Shown here one piece after another: positions 52,260 to 58,216 of a DNA stretch of 58,216 nucleotides (position 1 is its first letter; every line of letters starts with the position of its first letter). Location of the stretch: contig CALGZB010000030.1 in assembly GCA_937934655.1 (NCBI GenBank), positions 1 to 58,216 of the forward strand. The letters are read 5' to 3'. Source of the stretch: an uncultured Acidimicrobiales bacterium (lineage in GTDB: Bacteria; Actinomycetota; Acidimicrobiia; Acidimicrobiales; SHLQ01). The position numbers and the translations under genes were made by a program. Under the pieces are notes generated by a model. That model searched no databases and was not told the origin of the DNA. It saw only the letters and a list, made by a program, of their open reading frames with translations.

Positions 52260-52291
52260 AGCAGATCTAAAGCAGGTCTAGAGCAGGTCTA
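52248..52291 (+). repeat. Four 11-bp tandem units across the marR stop
   Basis: Units of the form GAGCAGGTCTA start at 52248, 52259, 52270 and 52281. The MarR stop codon lies at the junction of the first and second units. The next gene, on the other strand, ends 11 bases later. Confidence 0.8.
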
Positions 52292-52302
52292 GAGAGAGGG
52301 GA

Positions 52303-53172
52303 CTAATCGGTCCGGTTCTCGAACGCTTCAATGGTTTGCTGGCGGGCCGCCTCGACGATGTCGGAAGCCGCGTCAGGTCGACGGCGAGGAAACCCCTCGG
52401 CCGCCGCCAGAACATTTTCGTCTGGCACGAGCACGAGTGTCCTTGAACCGTCGGCGCGAAGAGACGCTGCCTCGGTCTCGAGCATCCGTCGTGCTCGCGC
52501 TCGAATCGGGCCTCCGCCAGGCTTGGCCGTCGGTGCCGAAATCAACACGACGTCGTGTGACTCGGGAACGAGGATGTCGGCGTGCGTCGATGACGCCACG
52601 GCACCATCGACGTAGCGGGAGCCTTCGATCACTTTGGGTTGAAAGACTCCCGGCACCGCCGATGTTGCTTCGAGTGCATCGCCAAGAGTCGCCGGAACCT
52701 GGTCGCGACCAAAGACAACTGTGTGACCGTCATCCAGCCGGACACTCGGCACCCAGAGCTGATGAGGCCATGCCTGCGTAGCGGCAAACTTTCGCAACAT
52801 CACTGTGGGAAAGAGCCCAGCGGGGAGCAGCCCGACGAGGGCTGCAGTGACTCCGACATGGCGAACGCAACGAGCAAGGCTTGGAGCAACGGGTCGCAAC
52901 GCTTGCAGCGGGTTCTGTCGGAGACCACTGCTTGCCGATCGCATTTGGTCGCGTTCGTTGTCGCTGGGGCGCTCCGAGATCAGCTCGATCGCCTCGTCCG
53001 TGGAGAACCCGGTTAACAACGCCGCTGCAATTGCGGCTCCGGCAGATGTGCCAACGATTCGGTCGGCGTCGCCGGGCTCGCGTCCAATGGCGTCGCGGAC
53101 GCCTTCAATAACGCCGAGATGGTAGGCCCAACCCAGTGGGCCGCCTGCGCCCAGAACGATTCCAACAGTCAT
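52303..53172 (-). CDS. Patatin-like phospholipase
   Basis: A 289-residue patatin-family protein. The oxyanion loop is 'GAGGPLGWAYHLG', the nucleophile S43 is in 'GTSAG', and the catalytic Asp is in 'YVDGAVASS'. Members hydrolyse lipid acyl ester bonds in the cytoplasm or at the membrane. It overlaps DUF427 by four bases and ends a five-gene minus-strand group. Confidence 0.86.
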   Translation of the reverse strand: MTVGIVLGAGGPLGWAYHLGVIEGVRDAIGREPGDADRIVGTSAGAAIAAALLTGFSTDEAIELISERPSDNERDQMRSASSGLRQNPLQALRPVAPSLARCVRHVGVTAALVGLLPAGLFPTVMLRKFAATQAWPHQLWVPSVRLDDGHTVVFGRDQVPATLGDALEATSAVPGVFQPKVIEGSRYVDGAVASSTHADILVPESHDVVLISAPTAKPGGGPIRARARRMLETEAASLRADGSRTLVLVPDENVLAAAEGFPRRRPDAASDIVEAARQQTIEAFENRTD

Positions 53173-53933
53173 CCGAAGTGGCTGATCGGGCGGGTTTGGC
53201 GCTCGCCGTCGACGTCAATGTCGACGACCTCGTTGAGGAACGAGATCATTCCGGCAATTGGAGTCGATTCCGGCCGTGGAAGCACGTAGGTCCAGGCGAT
53301 GTCTTGGTGGACTTCGTCACCGATCTGAACGTCGAAGAACGCAGATTCGCCCTTGTAGGGGCACGCAGCTCGGCGAGTGTTCTCGGTGATGAGGCCGAGA
53401 CGGACATCGGTCATTGGTAGATAGAAACGAGCAGGTGCACCGGTCTCGAACAACATGGTGGGCTTGAGCGAGTTCGCCAGCTCCACGCCGCCAACGGATA
53501 CGACCACGTGGCGGGACGAGGCCAACGCGTCGATTCGGGTGTACGGGCTTCTTGGATGGACGAACACCTCGATGTCTTCCTCGAACCAATGGTCAACGGC
53601 GTCGAAGTTGATCGTCACCCAATCTTTGAGAACGTCATGATCGGGGTAAGACCGAGCAGCGCCGGGAAGTGTCTCTCCGTCGCAGACCAGGTCGTACGCA
53701 ACTGCTCCCTCAGGGAGGTTGTCGTTTTTAGACGCTGGTCGTTCGACGAGGGTGCCGTCGATATCGCTGCTGCGAAAGAACCACCACGGCCAATACGGGA
53801 TCTCCCAGACGTTGAGGTAGTCGCGGCTGTTGATGATGACCCGGCCGTTGATCATGCCGCGAATCCACTTGTCGCCAGGGACCGTTTGGGGGGTTCCGCC
53901 GAGCGGAGTTGTTGAGGGCTCGTCGATGGCCAC
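53169..53933 (-). CDS. Tandem DUF427 protein
   Basis: A 254-residue protein with one complete DUF427 domain ('ELANSLKPTMLFETGAPARFYLPMTDVRL', 'RRAACPYKGESAFFDV', 'DIAWTYVLPRPESTPIAGMISFLNE') and a second related domain before it ('YWPWWFFRSSDIDGTLVERP', 'VAYDLVCDGE', 'NFDAVDHWFEED'). The DUF427 fold is a small beta-tent; its biochemical role is not established. The GTG start is two bases after the TPP-enzyme stop. Confidence 0.82.
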   Translation of the reverse strand: MAIDEPSTTPLGGTPQTVPGDKWIRGMINGRVIINSRDYLNVWEIPYWPWWFFRSSDIDGTLVERPASKNDNLPEGAVAYDLVCDGETLPGAARSYPDHDVLKDWVTINFDAVDHWFEEDIEVFVHPRSPYTRIDALASSRHVVVSVGGVELANSLKPTMLFETGAPARFYLPMTDVRLGLITENTRRAACPYKGESAFFDVQIGDEVHQDIAWTYVLPRPESTPIAGMISFLNEVVDIDVDGERQTRPISHFG

Positions 53934-53935
53934 GA

Positions 53936-55864
53936 CTAAATCAGGCCGGCATCTGCGTTGATGTCGACGAGCGATGGACCGTCGTACTTGAGGGCTTCTG
54001 CGAGCATCGGGGCGAGCTGATCAGCCCGTTCGACGTTGAACCCGCGTGCGCCGCAATTGTCTGCGAACGTAGCGAAGTTGGGGTTCTGGAGGCTGGTCTG
54101 CCAGACATCGAGGTCGGCCGAGCGTTGCTCCTTGGAGATCTTGCCGAGCTCGCTGTTGTTTAGGAGAACGTGCGTGATGTTCATGCCGTATTTCGCTGCA
54201 GTTGTGAGCTCCATAGCGTATTGTCCGAACCCGCCGTCGCCCGAGACACTGATGATCTGGCGGCCAGTCTTTGCAGCCCAAGCCCCCATCGCTCCAGCGA
54301 ACCCGAAGCCGATCGACCCCAGGTAACCCGACATCAGAACCGTGTGCCGCTCGACTTCGAAGTATCGGCCAAAGCTGTACGTGTTGTTGCCGACGTCCAC
54401 TGAGATCACGGCATCGGAATCAACCGCCGAGGTGAGTTCGGCGAAGATGGCTGCCGAGCTGATGCCGTTTCCACGGTCGTCGGCCAGGCGAGTTTCTTTC
54501 TCTGCTTTCCAGATTGACTTTCTCTCGGCTACTTCGACGGTGCGGTCGGTGCCAACGTTGTCGGACAGCGCAGCGGCGATTGCGATCGCGGTGACACCGA
54601 CGTGGCCAAGGACGCCGACGGTGACCGGATGGAACCGGCCGATCGACATAGGGTCGTGATCGACCTGGATGATTGGTTTGTACGCGGCGATTCCGGTGTG
54701 ATTTGAGAACGAGGCGCCGAACGCAACGACCAGGTCGCTCTCGTTCATGAACCAACTGGCGATTGGGGTACCCGATCGGCCAAGCACGCCGCATCCGAGT
54801 GGGTGCTGGTCGCTGATCTGACCCTTTGCCTTGAACGTGGTCGCGACTGGAGCGCCAAGTTTCTCTGCGAGCGAGATGATCGAGTCCATGTCGTGACGGG
54901 CGCCGGCCCCAACAATGATGAAGGGGCGTTCGGCCCCTGCCAACAATTCGACGGCGCTGGCGAGCGACTCCTCTGGCGGTGGAAAGCTACGAATGCCAGT
55001 ACGCCCGGTTGGCCCGGACGCCGGAGCTTCGCTTGCTTGTACTTGTACCTCGTCAGGGAAGACGAGGTGCGCTACGTCGGACTCGACGAGCGCGGTCTTG
55101 CAGGCCAGGTTCATCAGTTCGGTGTGGTTGGAGCCAGCGTGGACTGTTCGGCTGTAGCGGGCAACGTCGGCGAACGCGGCGTCTAGATCGAGGTCCTGAA
55201 ACGCCCCGCGCCCCATGGTTGATGATGGGACTTGCCCAGATAGAGCGAGCACGGGCGCCCGGTCGACCTTGGCGTCATAGAGGCCGGTTAGCAGGTTGGT
55301 GCTGCCCGGTCCGGCGATTCCGAAACATGCGGCTGGGCGTCCCATGAGCTTTCCGTATGCCGATGCGGCAAACGATGCGGCCCCTTCGTGGCGGACGCCG
55401 TAGTACGACAGCTCGCCTCTGATTTCGGCTTGGCGCATAGCGTCGCCAAACCCGAGGTTGGAGTGTCCAACGATGCCGAAGACCGTGTCGACACCCCAGG
55501 CGATCATGGTCTCGACCATGCTGTCGGAGACCGTTCGTTCGCGTGGCGGTTCGTCGGGGAGTGTTGCGTAGATTCCGTCTTCTCGGACCTCGACCTGGTA
55601 GCAGGGGGGACCGTCGTTGAACGGTCCCGGAGGCGTGCCGGTTGTCGGATCAAAGTCGTAGCCGTGCCACGGGCAGCGGAGGTTGCCGCCTTCAATTGAA
55701 CCTTCTCCAAGTGGGCCACCCTGGTGAGGGCAGTGGTTATCGAGGCAACCGTAGGTGCCCTCGTGGTTGGTCACCGCGAGCGTGTGGTGCCCGATGGTGA
55801 CTGTTGTGACACGGCCCTCGGGAAGTTCTCCGTGGTCGAGAATCTTGTGTGGCGTGCTGGTCAT
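53936..55864 (-). CDS. Rieske ferredoxin fused to TPP-dependent enzyme
   Basis: A 642-residue fusion. Residues 1-105 are a Rieske 2Fe-2S domain with C45-P-H47 and C64-PW-H67 (C-x-H-x16-C-x2-H). From about residue 110 it is an acetolactate-synthase/pyruvate-oxidase-like TPP enzyme: catalytic E160 in 'GVRHEGAASFAASAYGKL', a central domain, and the TPP/Mg motif 'GDGGFGQ...LLNNSELG'. The Rieske centre could carry electrons away from the TPP adduct, as ferredoxins do for 2-oxoacid oxidoreductases. I know of no common enzyme with this order. The ATG at 55864 has GGAGGG upstream. Confidence 0.83.
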   Translation of the reverse strand: MTSTPHKILDHGELPEGRVTTVTIGHHTLAVTNHEGTYGCLDNHCPHQGGPLGEGSIEGGNLRCPWHGYDFDPTTGTPPGPFNDGPPCYQVEVREDGIYATLPDEPPRERTVSDSMVETMIAWGVDTVFGIVGHSNLGFGDAMRQAEIRGELSYYGVRHEGAASFAASAYGKLMGRPAACFGIAGPGSTNLLTGLYDAKVDRAPVLALSGQVPSSTMGRGAFQDLDLDAAFADVARYSRTVHAGSNHTELMNLACKTALVESDVAHLVFPDEVQVQASEAPASGPTGRTGIRSFPPPEESLASAVELLAGAERPFIIVGAGARHDMDSIISLAEKLGAPVATTFKAKGQISDQHPLGCGVLGRSGTPIASWFMNESDLVVAFGASFSNHTGIAAYKPIIQVDHDPMSIGRFHPVTVGVLGHVGVTAIAIAAALSDNVGTDRTVEVAERKSIWKAEKETRLADDRGNGISSAAIFAELTSAVDSDAVISVDVGNNTYSFGRYFEVERHTVLMSGYLGSIGFGFAGAMGAWAAKTGRQIISVSGDGGFGQYAMELTTAAKYGMNITHVLLNNSELGKISKEQRSADLDVWQTSLQNPNFATFADNCGARGFNVERADQLAPMLAEALKYDGPSLVDINADAGLI

Positions 55865-55925
55865 GATTGGCGCCCTCCGTGGGCTACGTGGGGTGAGCGG
55901 TCGTTCGAACTGGTGGTGCGGAACA

Positions 55926-57491
55926 TCATGGCGCAGAGAACCCGGAGTAGCGGACGCCGGTCAGTTTCGCCATCTGATCGTCCCAGGTCGCCAGGTCAGA
56001 TTTGGTGAACTTGCCGAGGTGGTCGTGGCCGCATGCCCGGGCCATCACACTCATGAGTTCGGTCGACGCGTCGAAGAATGTTGCGAGACGTTGGCTCGCA
56101 GCTTCGATGTCGAGTCGGGCCCGCAGTTCTGGTTTCTGGGTGGCGATGCCGGAAGGGCAGTTGTTGGAGTTGCACATTCGGGCTGCCACGCAACCAATGG
56201 CTTGCATCGGCGAGTTGGAGAGGGCGATTCCGTCGGCGCCGAGGGCAAGGGCCTTTACGAAGTCGATAGGCACTCGCAGGCCGCCCGTAGTGATGAGTGT
56301 TACCCGGCCAGACGCTCCTTGTTCGTCAAGGAATCGTCGTGCCCGAGCGAGTGCCGGGATTGTTGGAACGCTGATGTGGTCGCGGAACATGGCGGGTGCT
56401 GCTCCGGTGCCTCCGCCTCGTCCGTCGAGGATGATGTAGTCAACGCCCGCCTCAAGAGCGAAGCCCATGTCCGCTTCGATGTGGTTGGCGCTGAGCTTCA
56501 TGCCGATCGGGATGCCGCCGGTGATTTCGCGTACCCGGTCGCCGAAACGTTTGAAGTCATCGACGCTGTGGAGGTCGGGAAAGGTTGAAGGTGAGATTGC
56601 GTCTTGACCTGATGGGATTTGGCGCACCTCGGAGATCTTGCCGATGTTCTTCGACCCCGGAAGATGGCCGCCGGTTCCGGTCTTTGCTCCCTGCCCGCCC
56701 TTGAAGTGAAACGCTTGGACCCGAGAAAGGAGTTCTTCGGTGTACCCAAATTTTGCGCTCGCAAGTTCATAGAAGTAGCGGCTGTTGGCCTGTTGCTCCT
56801 CGGGCAACATCCCGCCTTCTCCCGAACAGATGCCGGTGCCGGCCAGCTCAGCTCCGGTCGCAAGCGACACCTTCGCTTCTTCTGAGAGCGCACCGAAACT
56901 CATGTCCGAAACGAAGAGTGGAATCTTGAGGTGGAGGGGTTTGTCGGCCTCTGGTCCAATCACCAGTTCGGTGCCGACCTCGACGTCGTCGAGTTTCGGC
57001 TGCGTGGCCATTTGGGCAGCCATGATCTGGAGGTTGTCCCAATGAGGAAGGTCGCTGCGCGGCACACCCATGGAGGTCATTGTGCCGTGGTGGCCGAGTT
57101 TCGTGAGGCCGTCGCGTGCAAGCTCATGGATGAAGGCGACAGTGGGTTCTTCTGGAGTTGGACGGGCGGCCGGGACGCCTGAGGTGCCGACTTCGACCGG
57201 GGTGTCGGGAATTGGCGATCCGCTGGTGCCGTCGGTTCCTACCTGATCATCGTCGAATTGGGCGTGCGTCCCATCGCAATAGGGAGGGGTTCCGGTTCGT
57301 TTGCATGCGCAGAGGAAGGCTTCGCCGTCACTGTCGGCGGAGAAGGCGAGAGGCGTGAACTCTGTGCCGGCATGTGAACCGTCGCAGAACGGCTGGTTTT
57401 GTGATTTCCCGCAGGCACACCAGTGCTGTTCTTCTCCGGCCTTTAGCTGCACGGGGACTGGTTTGTTGCCAGCGATAATTGGATCAGACAT
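55926..57491 (-). CDS. Two CDGSH domains fused to a glutamate-synthase FMN domain
   Basis: A 521-residue fusion from the ATG at 57491, which has GGAGA upstream; the frame can extend to 57545. Two CDGSH 2Fe-2S motifs are complete: C25-x-C27...C36DGSH40 and C61-x-C63...C72DGTH76. The rest is a GltB-type FMN barrel ('GGQGAKTGTGGHLPGSKN', 'ILDGRGGGTGAAP') ending with the 3Fe-4S motif 'CNSNNCPSGIATQ'. There is no glutaminase domain, so it is not a normal glutamate synthase; such proteins may be FMN reductases or dehydrogenases. It is between MoaF-like and Rieske-TPP genes. Confidence 0.82.
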   Translation of the reverse strand: MSDPIIAGNKPVPVQLKAGEEQHWCACGKSQNQPFCDGSHAGTEFTPLAFSADSDGEAFLCACKRTGTPPYCDGTHAQFDDDQVGTDGTSGSPIPDTPVEVGTSGVPAARPTPEEPTVAFIHELARDGLTKLGHHGTMTSMGVPRSDLPHWDNLQIMAAQMATQPKLDDVEVGTELVIGPEADKPLHLKIPLFVSDMSFGALSEEAKVSLATGAELAGTGICSGEGGMLPEEQQANSRYFYELASAKFGYTEELLSRVQAFHFKGGQGAKTGTGGHLPGSKNIGKISEVRQIPSGQDAISPSTFPDLHSVDDFKRFGDRVREITGGIPIGMKLSANHIEADMGFALEAGVDYIILDGRGGGTGAAPAMFRDHISVPTIPALARARRFLDEQGASGRVTLITTGGLRVPIDFVKALALGADGIALSNSPMQAIGCVAARMCNSNNCPSGIATQKPELRARLDIEAASQRLATFFDASTELMSVMARACGHDHLGKFTKSDLATWDDQMAKLTGVRYSGFSAP

Positions 57492-57555
57492 TGGGTTCTC
57501 CGTGGTAACGAGTGGCTGTTGGTGGTTGGCGCCGGAAGTAGTCATAGGGCGCCAC

Positions 57556-57870
57556 TTAGTCGGTTGGGTCGGCGAGTTTGCCGACCAAGATCTGGGTTCT
57601 GGGTTCGCCGTCCATTGGAGTCACGGCAAGGACGGTCTTGTTCTCAAAATCGATGATCTGGGCGAGGAGTCCCCACTCATCGTCGATCCACGAGGCGAGG
57701 TACAGCCCTTCTCGCAGACGAACCATCTCCGTGTATTCCTGGAGTTCGCCGCGGGGCACGCTTGAGTGGCGCATATTGCCCTCGAAGGTGTTGGTGAACG
57801 ACCAGCCGTTGTCGTACGTGTAGCTGATGGTTTTGCCATCGAAGTCTGAAATTGCATTCAAATCGGTCAT
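57556..57870 (-). CDS. MoaF-like calycin-fold protein
   Basis: A 104-residue beta-barrel protein. 'FDGKTISYTYDNGWSFTNTFEGNMRHSSVP', 'YLASWIDDEWGLLAQIIDFENKTVLAVTPMDG' and the short strands between them match MoaF/phenolic-acid-decarboxylase-like calycins. In Klebsiella, MoaF is near monoamine catabolism, but its activity is unclear. It is the first gene of the minus-strand group that includes the CDGSH-FMN and Rieske-TPP fusions. Confidence 0.65.
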   Translation of the reverse strand: MTDLNAISDFDGKTISYTYDNGWSFTNTFEGNMRHSSVPRGELQEYTEMVRLREGLYLASWIDDEWGLLAQIIDFENKTVLAVTPMDGEPRTQILVGKLADPTD

Positions 57871-58183
57871 TGCAAAGCTCTCTGTGGTGTTTTCAAGAAT
57901 TGGATTTCGGGCGCGTTGAAGAACGGGTCAACGCGCGACAGTGGACCCCTGTGAGTGTGGGCAGAAAGTGCCGTTGACGTCGTGAAACCTGGGACATCGT
58001 CGGACTACTGTGCGGGCGATAACTGCGTCCTGGGACTCGGCGGGGTGCGGTAGTCATCGACCAGATGGGTTAACTACACTGGCAACAGTGATCGTGTTGT
58101 TTCAAGACTTCCTAGCCCCAAATTTAAGTGCAACATGTAGCTCAAACTACGATCTGTATTCTAAACTGTCAAGGGGATAGAAC
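57871..58183. promoter_or_regulatory. 313-base divergent control region
   Basis: No gene is seen. It holds a small hairpin CACTG-GCAA-CAGTG (58077-58090), a GTTAACTAC half-site-like word, and the palindrome at 58135. It must contain promoters for the MoaF-like operon and for the partial gene at 58184. Confidence 0.6.
58135..58152. promoter_or_regulatory. Palindromic operator, copy 3
   Basis: ATGTAGCTCAAACTACGA matches the site at 48895 at 16 of 18 bases. It lies 31 bases before the ATG at 58184; a TATTCT (-10-like) word follows, so binding could block this promoter. Confidence 0.6.
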
Positions 58184-58216
58184 CATGACTGCTGAGGCGA
58201 AAGAAAACCCTCGGAC
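58184..58216 (+). CDS. Partial gene, cut by window end
   Basis: Only the start is present (MTAEAKENPR). AAGGGG is nine to ten bases upstream of the ATG, and the palindromic operator precedes it. The product cannot be identified from eleven codons. Confidence 0.55.

Overview
The window looks like the chromosome of a high-GC Gram-positive of the Actinomycetota, most likely an Acidimicrobiia-type lineage. This is inferred from roughly 60% GC, frequent GTG and TTG starts, lipoproteins, LAxTG-like cell-wall sorting signals, a SufBCD/SufT/SufR cluster and a mycobacterial-style steroid side-chain operon. No rRNA, tRNA, CRISPR array or insertion sequence was seen.

Layout. (1) 1-3177: the 3' end of a large SdrD-B-repeat surface protein, closed by a strong terminator, then a phytanoyl-CoA dioxygenase-like gene. 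(2) 4163-13934, minus strand: a tightly overlapping ten-gene operon. It resembles the mycobacterial igr/ChsE-ChsH-Ltp2 steroid side-chain module (two acyl-CoA dehydrogenases, a MaoC-DUF35 protein, a MaoC hydratase, an Ltp2-type aldolase), followed by an acyl-CoA synthetase, a TetR regulator, an unrecognised 342-residue protein, a UGSC-family selenoprotein with an in-frame UGA, and a KAS III-like enzyme with permuted catalytic residues. A class II aldolase, an amidohydrolase and an old-yellow-enzyme/dienoyl-CoA reductase lie upstream. (3) 18343-24693: an ABC solute-binding lipoprotein, a lipoprotein hydrolase with a neocarzinostatin-like tail, a RelA/SpoT-domain protein and a feruloyl-CoA-synthetase-like enzyme. 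(4) 24738-29579: sufB-sufC-sufD-sufT, divergent from sufR. (5) 29725-40665: an 11-kb gene for a surface rod of about 31 alternating small domains, ending in LALTG plus a membrane anchor. (6) 40742-47489: small metabolic and regulatory genes, including two LysR regulators. (7) 46770-52259, plus strand: SDR, VOC, siderophore-interacting protein, metallo-beta-lactamase lipoprotein, SnoaL, DUF5519 lipoprotein, membrane protein and MarR. (8) 52303-57870, minus strand: MoaF-like, CDGSH-glutamate-synthase fusion, Rieske-TPP enzyme fusion, DUF427 and patatin. The last gene (58184 on) is cut by the window end.

How they may work together. Region 2 appears to be one regulated catabolic unit for CoA-linked steroid-like or short branched side chains. 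A promoter with an overlapping palindromic operator lies just before its first gene, and its own TetR gene is inside the operon. The selenoprotein is translationally coupled to this unit and is the strongest candidate for new biology. Regions 7 and 8 share a near-identical palindrome (TGTAGCTYAAACTACGA type) at three places, which suggests a common regulator of the VOC-SIP, metallo-beta-lactamase and terminal genes. Both large surface proteins end in LAxTG-like signals and would be substrates of a class E sortase encoded elsewhere.
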